Shown here: piece after piece, positions 1 through 8,720 of the stretch
How the letters are laid out: each line of letters begins with the position of its first letter
How positions within the stretch are numbered: position 1 is the first letter of the stretch
Origin: Rhizobium sp. ZPR4
GTDB taxonomy: Bacteria; Pseudomonadota; Alphaproteobacteria; Rhizobiales; Rhizobiaceae
NCBI RefSeq assembly: GCF_040215725.1
Contig: NZ_CP157968.1
Span: forward strand, 868,001 to 932,000
Length of the DNA: 64,000 nt
Direction: 5' to 3'
Program-made: the position numbers and the translations under genes
Notes under the pieces: generated by a model
The model's input: the letters and a program-made list of their open reading frames with translations, nothing else
Databases searched by the model: none
Told to the model about the DNA's origin: nothing

Positions 1-716
1 GCGCGCTTGCCGCCGATGAAGAGGACAAGGGCCGCGCTATCCGTGCCCTTGTCGGCCCATTCGATCTCGACATGCAGGCGCGCAACGCCCTGGCTGCCCT
101 GTAGTGTGATTTCCGGGCGAATGCTGCCGAGACGCGCCTTTGACCAGTTCTCGATGACAATCGGCTTCCAGATGCCCGAGGTGACGACTGTCGGACCCCA
201 GTCCCAGCCGAAATTGCAGGCCATCTTGCGGATGAGGTTGCTCGGGCCGGGGTAATTCTGGGGAATATCGGCGGCGCTGCCGAGCTGCTTGCGCACCTCA
301 TCGCCATGCTCATAGGCGGATTGGAAATCGACAATCAGCTCGTTGCGGCCGCTTTTGAGGTGGTCGCCGATGTCAAAGCGATAGCTGCGATGCATGTTGC
401 GGGTTTCGCCAAGCGCGGTTCCGTTCAGCTCCAGGCGCGCAGCTGTATCGAGGCCGAGGCATGAAAGATCGATGCGCTCGGCGTCCTCGCCGTCCCAATC
501 GAAGGCCAGGCGGTAACGCCAGGCGGAGCGACCGATCCAATCCTGAGAGATCTCGTTGACGTCGAGATAGGGGTCGGTGATCAACTGCGCCGCCATCAGG
601 TCGAGATGAACGTTGCCCGGCACGGCGGCAGGTATTGCGTTCGGCAGGGCCGGTGCGCTGGAGGGTGCGCGAAGGCGCGAGATGGTCCAGCCGGTGTCGA
701 GCGTCTGTCTTTTCAT
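1..716 (-). CDS. Beta-mannosidase (glycoside hydrolase family 2), 5' part only
   Basis: The first 238 codons of a gene that runs off the left edge of the window. The protein starts MKRQTLDTGWTISRL and carries GNVHLDL, WIGRSAWRYR and NFGWDWGP, which are typical of the N-terminal sugar-binding and immunoglobulin-like domains of GH2 beta-mannosidases. The family removes terminal beta-linked mannose from mannosides. The catalytic glutamates would lie further on and cannot be seen. There is no signal peptide, so a cytoplasmic enzyme is likely. It starts 28 bases after the end of the GntR gene on the same strand, so the two are probably cotranscribed and controlled together with the divergent mannonate dehydratase. 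No stop codon is visible in the reading frame. Confidence 0.85.
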   Translation of the reverse strand, partial: MKRQTLDTGWTISRLRAPSSAPALPNAIPAAVPGNVHLDLMAAQLITDPYLDVNEISQDWIGRSAWRYRLAFDWDGEDAERIDLSCLGLDTAARLELNGTALGETRNMHRSYRFDIGDHLKSGRNELIVDFQSAYEHGDEVRKQLGSAADIPQNYPGPSNLIRKMACNFGWDWGPTVVTSGIWKPIVIENWSKARLGSIRPEITLQGSQGVARLHVEIEWADKGTDSAALVLFIGGKR

Positions 717-744
717 GTCATGTGTCCGTTATGGAATGTTTGTC

Positions 745-1443
745 TCAAACAGCCTTTGGCGCGATGAACTGCAGGCCCGCCTGCAGGTGGCGGTTCATAT
801 GATAGGCGTAGGCGATTCGATCCCGTTGTTCCAACGCTTCGATGATAGTGCGATGGTCATTATAGGCGCTGTCGACGGCCTCGCGAGAGCGCTTGCCCGC
901 CTCCATGAGCCGCTGCAACAATGGCTGCAGAATGCCATAGACTTGTGACAGAGTCTGATTGCCGGCGAAGCCGACAAGAGCGGCATGAAACCTGAAATCG
1001 AGCTCCGCGGCCTCGGTCAGTCCTGGCGCGGCTTTCATCGCGTCATTGATGGAGCGCAGCCTGTCGATGGCGGCTTCATCGAGAGTTTCGAACAGAAGGT
1101 CACTGAGATTGACCTCGATGAGGCGACGAAACCCCTGGATATCGAGAAAGCTTTCCGCCGATATGTCGATGGCGAAGGAAAAAAGGTCCATCAGCGCCTG
1201 CTGGCGGCGATCCGTTATGACGGCGCCGACCTTTTGGCGGCTTTCGACGATGCCGTAGGCCTTCAGGATGCGGATCGCTTCGCGCACCGTATTGCGGCTG
1301 GCATTGAACATGGAAGCGAGCTCCGCCTCCGAGGGTAGCGCGTCTCCGAGACCGAGATTGCGCTCGCGCATCAGTCGCCGCAATGCGTCGACCACCTGAT
1401 CGACCGCTGAAGCTCTATCCTCGATATCAGCGGTTTTTGCCAC
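745..1443 (-). CDS. GntR-family regulator, FadR/UxuR type
   Basis: A 232-residue transcription factor. The winged helix-turn-helix is at about residues 10-75 (PSEAELASMF, SRNTVREAIRILKAYG) and is followed by an FCD ligand-binding domain. I chose the GTG start at 1443 because GGAGGAGA lies just before it and the length fits the family; an ATG further upstream would add 75 residues of unlikely sequence. The gene diverges from mannonate dehydratase and precedes beta-mannosidase, so it probably represses hexuronate/mannoside genes in response to a sugar acid such as mannonate or a uronate. The effector is an inference from the neighbours. Confidence 0.88.
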   Translation of the reverse strand: MAKTADIEDRASAVDQVVDALRRLMRERNLGLGDALPSEAELASMFNASRNTVREAIRILKAYGIVESRQKVGAVITDRRQQALMDLFSFAIDISAESFLDIQGFRRLIEVNLSDLLFETLDEAAIDRLRSINDAMKAAPGLTEAAELDFRFHAALVGFAGNQTLSQVYGILQPLLQRLMEAGKRSREAVDSAYNDHRTIIEALEQRDRIAYAYHMNRHLQAGLQFIAPKAV

Positions 1444-1469
1444 CGTCTCTCCTCCGTTGTTGAAAGCAT

Positions 1470-1485
1470 ATTGTTGGTCAATAAT
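1470..1485. promoter_or_regulatory. Probable GntR operator between the regulator and uxuA
   Basis: The 16-base sequence ATTGTTGGTCAATAAT is a near-perfect palindrome and lies in the short divergent gap. FadR-type GntR proteins bind short dyads of this sort. It lies about 27 bases before the regulator start and about 75 bases before uxuA, a good place to control both. Confidence 0.5.
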
Positions 1486-1560
1486 GGGTGTCAAGCGACA
1501 TGGAATGATGGACATTTCGCTTTTCAGCGGTATTTTGACCGACAAATGGAGGGGTGTCGC

Positions 1561-2739
1561 ATGGAAAGCTGCTGGCGTTGGTTTGGTCCGAAAGATCTCG
1601 TTCCGCTTTTGCACGCCCGCCAGGCCGGCGCGACAGGCATCGTCACGGCCCTGCACGAAGTCTCGCATTCGCGCGTCTGGACGCCGGCCGAAATCGAGGC
1701 GCGAAAGGCACTCGTCGAGGCGGCGGGATTGCGCTGGAGCGTCTGCGAATCGATCCCGGTGCCAAGCGCCATAAAGCTCGGCGGCGCAGGCGCAAAAGCT
1801 GCGATCGGCGTCTGGAAGGACAGCCTTGCGAATCTCGCCCGCTCCGGCATCAAAACCGTCTGCTATAATTTCATGCCGGTGGTCGATTGGACACGCACGG
1901 ATCTGCGCTTCGAAATGCCGACCACGGCATTGGCCCTGCGTTTCGACATGGTGGAGTTCGTCGCCTATGACGTCTTCGTCCTGCGCAGGAAGGGTGCGGA
2001 AGAAAATTATGCGCCGGACCTGGTGCAGCGTGCCGAGGAGCGTATGAAGGGACTCTCGCCGCAGGCCGTACAGCGATTGGAGAACAATATCATCGCCGGT
2101 CTACCCGGCGGCGAGGACAGCTATGGCCGCGAAGCCATCCGCTCTGCCATCGCCCTTTTCGACGGAATGACAGCAGAAGATCTCCAGGCCAATCTCGACG
2201 CTTTTCTGCGGGAGGTCGTGCCGGTTGCCGCCGAATTCGGCGCCAGGCTTGCGATCCATCCCGACGATCCGCCCGTCTCGCTCTTTGGCCTTCCGCGTGT
2301 TGTCTCGACTGTGGTGGACCTGCGCCGCATCCTTGGTAGCGTCGATGACCCAGCCAATGGTTTGACGCTCTGCGTTGGATCTCTCGGCTCTCGCGCCGAC
2401 AATGATGTGCTTGCCGTTGCAAGAGAATTCGCCTCGCGCATCAATTTCGCGCATCTGCGCGACGTTGCGATCGAAGCCGATGGATCCTTCGTGGAAGCCT
2501 CACATTTGGAGGGACGCAGCGATATGTATGCCATTCTGCGCACATTGCTCGTGGAGGAGGCGCGGCGTCGCAAAGAGGGCCGGGAAGACCATATGATCCC
2601 GATGCGGCCGGACCATGGGCATCTTATTGGCGATGATATCGATAAGCCGACCAATCCCGGCTATTCCCTCATCGGTCGCCTGAAAGGCCTTGGCGAGCTG
2701 CATGGTGTCATCCATGCGATCGGCAAGACGGGGCTTTGA
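1561..2739 (+). CDS. uxuA: Mannonate dehydratase
   Basis: A 392-residue enzyme that dehydrates D-mannonate to 2-keto-3-deoxygluconate in hexuronate breakdown. It opens with WRWFGPKD, the family hallmark, followed by RQAGATGIV. FMPVVDWTRT, IHPDDPP and, near the end, RPDHGH supply the expected metal and substrate ligands of the TIM-barrel. The start at 1561 follows GGAGGGG with a seven-base gap and gives the normal family length (about 390-400). An upstream in-frame ATG at 1471 would overlap the operator region. Its pairing with GntR and beta-mannosidase suggests a mannoside/mannuronate route. Cytoplasmic. Confidence 0.95.
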   Translation: MESCWRWFGPKDLVPLLHARQAGATGIVTALHEVSHSRVWTPAEIEARKALVEAAGLRWSVCESIPVPSAIKLGGAGAKAAIGVWKDSLANLARSGIKTVCYNFMPVVDWTRTDLRFEMPTTALALRFDMVEFVAYDVFVLRRKGAEENYAPDLVQRAEERMKGLSPQAVQRLENNIIAGLPGGEDSYGREAIRSAIALFDGMTAEDLQANLDAFLREVVPVAAEFGARLAIHPDDPPVSLFGLPRVVSTVVDLRRILGSVDDPANGLTLCVGSLGSRADNDVLAVAREFASRINFAHLRDVAIEADGSFVEASHLEGRSDMYAILRTLLVEEARRRKEGREDHMIPMRPDHGHLIGDDIDKPTNPGYSLIGRLKGLGELHGVIHAIGKTGL

Positions 2740-2788
2740 ACCTCACGGTATTTGCCGCTCTATATCGGTGAAACGGGGCAAAGGGAAT

Positions 2789-2820
2789 AAAGCCTCCCGT
2801 TGCATATTCGGTAGGCTTTT
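2789..2820 (+). terminator. Possible terminator after uxuA
   Basis: AAAGCCT and AGGCTTT form a seven-base stem with a 17-base loop, ending in a run of four T. It stands 50 bases after the uxuA stop. The loop is long, so this is a moderate candidate. Confidence 0.4.
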
Positions 2821-2925
2821 GCCTAAAGTTTAGTCTTGTTACAATTTTGATTTTATTTAGTTTTTTCGTCTATCAATGTCCAATTCGCTAATCTTCAAAC
2901 TCGAATTGGCAAGGTCGACCTTCCT

Positions 2926-5016
2926 ATGAATTCCGTTTGGCTCGATGCCCCGAACGATGATTTTCGGTCGCTTTTCAAGACGCATCCGTCGCCGATGTGG
3001 GTCTATGATCCGCAGACGTTGAAGTTTCTGATCGTCAACGATGCGGCCCGCGACCTCTATGGCTATAGCCATGCGAACTTCGCGGTCATGACCGTGCTTG
3101 ACATCAGGCCATCCGTGGAACGCGAGCGCATGCTGGATGCCGTGCACCACCGCACCGACATTGAGACGGCACAGCGCTGGACGCATCTGAAGGCGGATGG
3201 CGAGACGTTCGAAGTACTGACCTATGGGCGGGAGATTCGCTTCAACGGCAAGATGGCGATACTGGCGATCGTGCAGGACCGCACCGAGGTCAATGCGGCA
3301 CGGCGGCAGGTGGATGCCACCCAGTCGCTGCTCGACAGCATCGTCGACAATCTTCCCGTCGGCGTCTTCGTCAAGGATATGGAGCGGGATGGCCGCTATA
3401 TTCTGTTCAACGAGGCGTGCGGCGGTATCGTCGGGCAGGCCGCACAGGATATGATCGGCAAGTCCGATAGGGCCATATTCTCGGATGAGCAGACGGCGCT
3501 TTTCCGGGAACAGGACAAGCTTGCCTTCGAAACTGCCACAACCGTCTACTTCGAGGAAACCATTCACACGGTAGATGGCGCGTTGCGTATCCTGAAGACG
3601 GCGAAGCGGGCGCTGCCCGCGCCGTCAGGGCAAGTACCGCGCTATGTTCTCGGCATTTCCCAGGATGTGACCGAGGAGCGCAGCGTCGAGGCGAGGCTTG
3701 CGCATCTTGCCATGCATGATTCCCTGACAGGCCTTCCGAACAGAGCCTTCTTTTCCGAGAGCATCGTACGGCAGGTGGCTGCCGCCACACCGGAAAAGCC
3801 AATCGCGCTGCTCTACATCGATGTTGATCATTTCAAACATATCAACGACAGCAAGGGGCATGCCGCGGGTGACATGCTCCTGCGTCAGGTTGCCGAACGC
3901 CTCCAGCAGCTTGCCGAGAGGAGTGATCTCGTCGCGCGCCTGGGCGGCGACGAGTTCGCGCTGGTCTTGAGGATGATGGATGCCGGGCGAGCCCGGCGCT
4001 TCGCCGATCTGTTGTTGCAATCGCTCTCTGCACCCTTCGATCTCGATGGTGTGCGGGAACATGTGACCTGCAGCATCGGCATTGCCATGGCGCCTGAACA
4101 TGGCACTGACGCCGATGTCCTGATGCGGGATGCGGATCTGGCGCTCTATGCAGCCAAGGCCAGCGGCCGCTCAACCTATCGTTTCTACCAGACGGAAATG
4201 AGGCTCGAAGCTGAACGGCGCCACCAGCTTACGCTGGAGCTTCGCGAGGCGTTGCAGAACGACGAATTCGAACTCCATTACCAGCCGATCATCCGGCTGG
4301 ACGAGGATGTTCTTTCCGGCTTCGAAGCTCTGATCCGCTGGCGTCATCCCAAGCATGGGCTCATTGCGCCAGCGGAATTCATCCCCGTCGCCGAAGAAAC
4401 CGGGATGATCGTGCCGATCGGCGATTGGGTGCTAAGGGAAGCCTGCCGGACCGCCATGGAATGGCCCGGGAACCTGAAGGTCGCCATCAACCTATCGGTC
4501 TATCAGTTTCGTCATGCGAGCCTGCTGGCCACCGTCGTCTCGGCGCTCGAGGAAACAGGCCTTTGCCCTGGGCGCCTCGAAATCGAGGTCACGGAATCCA
4601 TCCTGCTTTCCGAGGTCGAGCAAAGCCTGTCGCTGCTGCGTGCTCTCAAAGAGCTGGGTATCCGCATAGCGATCGATGATTTCGGCACGGGCTATTCCTC
4701 GCTCAGCTATCTGCGCTCCTTCTCTTTCGACAAGATCAAGCTCGATCGCAGTTTCGTTGCCGGCATGGATGCCGATCCCGGCAACCTCGCAATCGTGAGG
4801 GCAGTGGTCGGCATAGCCTCCGGCTTCAATGCCGTGACATTGGCCGAAGGCATCGAGACGGAAGCGCAATTGGCGAAATTGCGGGCCGAGGGCTATCATG
4901 AGGTACAGGGTTTTCTTCTCGGACGGCCAATGCCGCGTGAGGATGCCTTGGCGCGAATTCTCAGTGAGACCTATCCCGCTCGGACTTTACGTGCCCGAAA
5001 GCCAGCGCATGGATGA
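2926..5016 (+). CDS. PAS-PAS-GGDEF-EAL cyclic-di-GMP signalling protein
   Basis: A 696-residue soluble protein with two PAS sensor domains (about residues 10-120 and 125-245), a diguanylate cyclase domain (about 260-420) and an EAL phosphodiesterase domain (about 430-685). The cyclase signature is intact (RLGGDEFAL), as are the EAL residues (FEALIRW) and the metal-binding DDFGTGYSSL. Both activities, making and breaking c-di-GMP, are therefore possible; one may dominate under PAS control. I see no membrane segment, so signals would come from inside the cell. It stands alone, flanked by unrelated genes. The ATG follows AAGG at a loose spacing. Confidence 0.93.
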   Translation: MNSVWLDAPNDDFRSLFKTHPSPMWVYDPQTLKFLIVNDAARDLYGYSHANFAVMTVLDIRPSVERERMLDAVHHRTDIETAQRWTHLKADGETFEVLTYGREIRFNGKMAILAIVQDRTEVNAARRQVDATQSLLDSIVDNLPVGVFVKDMERDGRYILFNEACGGIVGQAAQDMIGKSDRAIFSDEQTALFREQDKLAFETATTVYFEETIHTVDGALRILKTAKRALPAPSGQVPRYVLGISQDVTEERSVEARLAHLAMHDSLTGLPNRAFFSESIVRQVAAATPEKPIALLYIDVDHFKHINDSKGHAAGDMLLRQVAERLQQLAERSDLVARLGGDEFALVLRMMDAGRARRFADLLLQSLSAPFDLDGVREHVTCSIGIAMAPEHGTDADVLMRDADLALYAAKASGRSTYRFYQTEMRLEAERRHQLTLELREALQNDEFELHYQPIIRLDEDVLSGFEALIRWRHPKHGLIAPAEFIPVAEETGMIVPIGDWVLREACRTAMEWPGNLKVAINLSVYQFRHASLLATVVSALEETGLCPGRLEIEVTESILLSEVEQSLSLLRALKELGIRIAIDDFGTGYSSLSYLRSFSFDKIKLDRSFVAGMDADPGNLAIVRAVVGIASGFNAVTLAEGIETEAQLAKLRAEGYHEVQGFLLGRPMPREDALARILSETYPARTLRARKPAHG

Positions 5017-5158
5017 CCGCCGAAGCGGTTGGCGTCGCCGTCGCGAAAAATAGTCAAAAAATTTGGTTCCCGTTGTCGGGAAGGGTGATTGACCTGCGTC
5101 CTTGGGATAGCCCATCGAAAAGGGCATGACACGATGAACCGTTCCCAAGGAGACGAAC

Positions 5159-5590
5159 ATGACCGATACAGCAGATCAGACGCAGTCCCAGCCGCCGCGC
5201 GTGCCGGTTCGTGGTGGTGTCGTCGCCTATTTGACGGTAGACGGCGCGGTCAAGGCGGCCGAATTCTACAAGCGCGCCTTCGGTGCCGAACAGGCCTTCA
5301 TGTATCCGGTCGATGAAAAAGGCCGGACCATGCACATCCATCTCTACATCAACGGCAGCTCGGTCATGCTCGGCGATGCTTTTCCGGAATATGGCCATGC
5401 GCTGGAAAAGCCGCAGTCCTTCACCATGCAGCTCGTTGTCGATGATCTTGATTTCTGGTGGAAGCGGGCTGTCGATGCCGGAGCCGAAGTCGTTGTCGAG
5501 CCACAGGTGATGTTCTGGGGCGATCGCTGGGGCCAGCTGCGCGATCCCTTCGGCGTTGCCTGGGCGATGAATGCGCCGGTCAACGGCTGA
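5159..5590 (+). CDS. VOC-superfamily (glyoxalase/PhnB-like) protein
   Basis: A 143-residue protein of the vicinal-oxygen-chelate fold. The repeated beta-alpha-beta-beta-beta pattern is visible (YLTVDGAVKAAEFYKRAFGAE, then MHIHLYINGSSVMLGD), and the C-terminal DRWGQLRDPFGVAWAM motif is standard in PhnB-like members. The start has a clear ribosome site, AAGGAGACGAAC. The reaction is unknown; relatives include isomerases, dioxygenases and resistance proteins. It appears to be a single-gene unit ending in a terminator. Confidence 0.88.
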   Translation: MTDTADQTQSQPPRVPVRGGVVAYLTVDGAVKAAEFYKRAFGAEQAFMYPVDEKGRTMHIHLYINGSSVMLGDAFPEYGHALEKPQSFTMQLVVDDLDFWWKRAVDAGAEVVVEPQVMFWGDRWGQLRDPFGVAWAMNAPVNG

Positions 5591-5599
5591 TACAATAAT

Positions 5600-5634
5600 G
5601 CCCTCGGTCCTTACCGCGCCGAGGGCACTTCTTT
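5600..5634 (+). terminator. Rho-independent terminator after the VOC gene
   Basis: GCCCTCGG pairs perfectly with CCGAGGGC (5600-5607 and 5619-5626) around an 11-base loop and is followed by the T-rich ACTTCTTTC. It begins 10 bases after the stop codon. Confidence 0.7.
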
Positions 5635-5653
5635 CGATGCGGCTGCGAAGACG

Positions 5654-6484
5654 CTAATCGGAAAGCAGGGTCCGCGTGAGAGGATGCTCGGCATCCGTAA
5701 GCCCGTCCAGAACCGAATAGTGATGTTTGTCCGGCTCGACGACTACCGCAGTTGCCGCGCCGAGCCCGGTCCAGATATTGGCCAGCAGTGCATTTTGGCG
5801 GATGAATTCGGCGCGCTCGGCACCGCCGACCCAGCAGGTGAGGCGAATGCTGTCGACCGGCTCGAGAAGTGCGGGACTTTCGGCTCCCGCCTCGGCATCA
5901 TCGATGCGAAGCTCCTTGTTCATCTTGCGCTTCATGATCGGACGCAGATCGTGCACGCCGGAAATCGCAAGCACGTGACGGATGCGCTCGCGGATCGCCT
6001 CGCCAAGCGGCGAGGTCGTTGTCATCATCCGGGCAACAAGTTGACCGCCGGCCGAATGGCCAGTCAATATAATCGGACCTTCGACCAAATCGGCCGCTGC
6101 CGTAATCGCCGCTGCGATTTCCTTGCCAATTCCGCCGATGCGATTATCTGGGCAGAGCGTGTAGGACGGGATCGCCACGGCATAGCCGGCCGCAATCGAG
6201 CCGGCCGCCAGATGCGACCAGTAACTCTTGTCCAATTGCAGCCAGTAGCCGCCATGGACAAAAACAACCAATCCCTTCGGCTGGCTTTCGGGCAGGAAGA
6301 GATCGAAGCGATTGCGCGCGGCCGGACCATAGACGAGATCGAGCTTTGCGCGTCCTGCCGCCGTCAACCGGTCGCGGAAGGATTTTGCCGGCTCGACCCA
6401 GGCTGCAGGCCATTGATCGCCGTCGACGATATAGGCGCCGTTGGTGTAGACGGCCTCCCAATCGGTGACCTTGAAATAGCTCAT
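5654..6484 (-). CDS. Alpha/beta hydrolase, kynurenine-formamidase-like
   Basis: A 276-residue hydrolase of the carboxylesterase/arylformamidase group. HGGYW (residues 77-81) forms the oxyanion hole, GHSAGG places the nucleophile at Ser144, and His253 or His254 in DKHHYSV completes the triad. It is the last gene of a five-gene unit, 37 bases after kynureninase. That suggests it hydrolyses N-formylkynurenine to kynurenine and formate, a role played by such hydrolases in eukaryotes and some bacteria; the usual bacterial KynB is a different metal-dependent fold. The assignment rests on context plus family. No signal peptide. Confidence 0.8.
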   Translation of the reverse strand: MSYFKVTDWEAVYTNGAYIVDGDQWPAAWVEPAKSFRDRLTAAGRAKLDLVYGPAARNRFDLFLPESQPKGLVVFVHGGYWLQLDKSYWSHLAAGSIAAGYAVAIPSYTLCPDNRIGGIGKEIAAAITAAADLVEGPIILTGHSAGGQLVARMMTTTSPLGEAIRERIRHVLAISGVHDLRPIMKRKMNKELRIDDAEAGAESPALLEPVDSIRLTCWVGGAERAEFIRQNALLANIWTGLGAATAVVVEPDKHHYSVLDGLTDAEHPLTRTLLSD

Positions 6485-6521
6485 CTTCGGCTCCTTCTTT
6501 CCAGCGGTCGACGCGTGGTGA

Positions 6522-7769
6522 TCAGGTCACGGCCGCACGCACCGTAAAGCGTGCTTCCTTCCATGATCCGCTGCTCAGAATGTCCTCCAGCACCGTCACG
6601 GCTCGCCAGACGTCGCGATAGCCGACATAGAGCGGCGTGAAGCCGAAACGCAATGTCGAAGGTGCGCGGAAATCGCCGATGACGCCGCGCTCGATCAGCG
6701 CCTGCATGACTTCGTAGGCATTGCTATGGATGAAGGACACCTGGCTGCCACGCTTCTCGCTGTCGCGCGTCGTCTCAAGCTCCACGCCATATTGGCCGCA
6801 TTTGGCTTCGACCAAGCGGATGAAGAGATCGGTGAGCGCTATGCTCTTCCGGCGCAAGGCTTCCATGTCCACCTCGTCCCAGATGGAGAGTGCCCCCTTC
6901 AATGCCCGCAAGGACAGGATCGGCTGCGTGCCGCAGAGAAAGCGCTTGATGCCGGCGTCGCCGTCGAAGCTCTGTTCGAAGGCAAAGGGGCGGGCATGGC
7001 TCCACCAGCCGCTGAGCGGCTGGACGATCGAGGCGTGATGACGCTTTGCGGCATAGATGAAGGCTGGAGCGCCCGGGCCGCCGTTCAGATATTTGTAGGT
7101 GCAGCCGACGGCAAAATCGGCACCGGCACCATCGAGATCGACGGGCAGAGCGCCGGCGCTGTGGCACAGATCCCAGATGACGAGTGCGCCCGCCGCCTGG
7201 ATGCGCTTCGTCAGCGCCGCCATGTCGCGCAGTTCGCCGCTCTTGTAGTTGACGTGATTGATGAGCACGACAGCGACGTTTTCATCGATCAGTTCCTCGA
7301 TGGTGTCGGCATCGCGGCCTTCAAGACGCAACGTGACGCCGGGCCGGGTCGAGACGACGCCTTCCGCCATATAGAGATCGGTCGGGAAACTGTCGCCCTC
7401 GGCGACGATGACGTTGCGATCCGGTCGCATAGCGAGTGCCGCATGCAAGGTCTTGTAGATGTTGATCGAGGTGGAGTCGGTGACGACAGTCTGGCCTTCG
7501 GCAGCACCGATCAGCCGGCCGATGCGATCGCCGAGCTCAAGCGGCAGGTGAAACCATCCGGCGCTGTTCCAGCTGCGGATCAGGCCGTTGCCCCATTCCT
7601 CCATGGCGGCCTGACGGACTTCGGCAAAGACCTCGTGCGAGGCCGCGCCAAGTGAATTGCCGTCGAGATAGATGATGCCGGCGGGCAGGGCAAAGCGGCT
7701 GCGAAAAACGCGCAGTGGGTCGGCCTCGTCCATGGCCTCGACGGCCGCGAGATCGGGAAGGCTATCCAT
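6522..7769 (-). CDS. kynU: Kynureninase
   Basis: A 415-residue PLP enzyme cleaving L-kynurenine to anthranilate and L-alanine. Family marks include YLDGNSLG (34-41), HVNYKSGE, VIWDLCHSAGALP and the PLP lysine, Lys226, in GCTYKYLNGGPGAP. Length is normal. It lies 20 bases downstream of an ABC permease and upstream of a formamidase-like hydrolase, all on one strand. No tryptophan 2,3-dioxygenase is present in the window, so the cluster could work on imported kynurenine or formylkynurenine, or rely on a dioxygenase elsewhere. Confidence 0.95.
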   Translation of the reverse strand: MDSLPDLAAVEAMDEADPLRVFRSRFALPAGIIYLDGNSLGAASHEVFAEVRQAAMEEWGNGLIRSWNSAGWFHLPLELGDRIGRLIGAAEGQTVVTDSTSINIYKTLHAALAMRPDRNVIVAEGDSFPTDLYMAEGVVSTRPGVTLRLEGRDADTIEELIDENVAVVLINHVNYKSGELRDMAALTKRIQAAGALVIWDLCHSAGALPVDLDGAGADFAVGCTYKYLNGGPGAPAFIYAAKRHHASIVQPLSGWWSHARPFAFEQSFDGDAGIKRFLCGTQPILSLRALKGALSIWDEVDMEALRRKSIALTDLFIRLVEAKCGQYGVELETTRDSEKRGSQVSFIHSNAYEVMQALIERGVIGDFRAPSTLRFGFTPLYVGYRDVWRAVTVLEDILSSGSWKEARFTVRAAVT

Positions 7770-7789
7770 AATGTCGTTGCCTCGTAAAT

Positions 7790-8716
7790 TTATTCGCGAA
7801 TGGTTTCTCGGGTGGCGGCTCCGCCGCGGCTGCGGCGGATGCTCGGCAGCGCCAGCATGATCAGCACGAACAGGCCGGTTGCGAGTTTGAGGTTCGGCGG
7901 CGGCATGCCGGCGGCAAGGCAGAGCGATACGAGCTGGTAGTAGATGATCGAACCAACGAAGGGCGCGAGCAGCTGACGAACCACGGTCTGCTTGCCGGTG
8001 AAGGCTTCGCCGATCATGAGCGCCGCCAGGCCGTTGATCAGGATGCCGATGCCCATGTTGACGTCGGCAAAGCCTTGCGACTGGACCATGAGTGCACCGC
8101 TCGCCGCGGAAAAGGCGCTGGCGATGCCGACACCGCCGATGGTGGCAGCCCAGACATTGATGCCCTGCGCCTCAGCCATATCGGGGTTGGAGCCGACGGC
8201 GCGCATGGCGGTGCCCTTTTCCGTCTTGAAGTAGAGGTTGAGGGCGATCAGCACGATAACGGCAAGCAGGCCGGCAATGACGATCTTGCTCGCCGGAAAA
8301 CCGGGCTCGGTGAATGGCACGACATCGAACACGGTTGGCGCGCCGAAGACCGAGAGGTTCGACTTGCCCATGATGGCAAGATTGACGCTGTAGAGCATCG
8401 TCGACATCAGGATGCCGGCGAGCAGCGTATGGATGCGGAAGCGTAAGTGAATGAAGGCCGTGCAGCAGCCGGCTCCGAGGCCGACGATGAAAGCAGCGAT
8501 AATCGCAAGCGGCGGCGCGACCCCGGCGGCAAGCAGGATGCCACAGACGCAGCCGCCGAGCGGAAACGCGCCTTCGCTGGTCAGATCCGGAAAGCTCAGC
8601 ATCCGGAACGGGATCATGATACCAAGGACGACAAAGCTCAGGATGAAGCTCTGCGCCAGTGTGACCGGGATGAGCGAGACGAAGCTCGAAACGGTTGTCT
8701 GAATGAAGTCCATCAT
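7790..8716 (-). CDS. ABC importer permease (tryptophan/kynurenine-type)
   Basis: A 308-residue multi-spanning membrane protein of the branched-chain-like permease superfamily that pairs with ABC_sub_bind (PF04392) solute-binding proteins. About eight or nine hydrophobic stretches are visible; GSNPDMAEAQGI is a cytoplasmic loop typical of the group. It starts four bases after the ATPase stop, indicating tight coupling, and is followed by kynU. Related systems (TrpXYZ type) import aromatic amino acids. With kynureninase in the same operon, kynurenine or a related tryptophan product is the likely cargo; this is inferred. Confidence 0.85.
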   Translation of the reverse strand: MMDFIQTTVSSFVSLIPVTLAQSFILSFVVLGIMIPFRMLSFPDLTSEGAFPLGGCVCGILLAAGVAPPLAIIAAFIVGLGAGCCTAFIHLRFRIHTLLAGILMSTMLYSVNLAIMGKSNLSVFGAPTVFDVVPFTEPGFPASKIVIAGLLAVIVLIALNLYFKTEKGTAMRAVGSNPDMAEAQGINVWAATIGGVGIASAFSAASGALMVQSQGFADVNMGIGILINGLAALMIGEAFTGKQTVVRQLLAPFVGSIIYYQLVSLCLAAGMPPPNLKLATGLFVLIMLALPSIRRSRGGAATRETIRE

Positions 8717-8720
8717 GATC

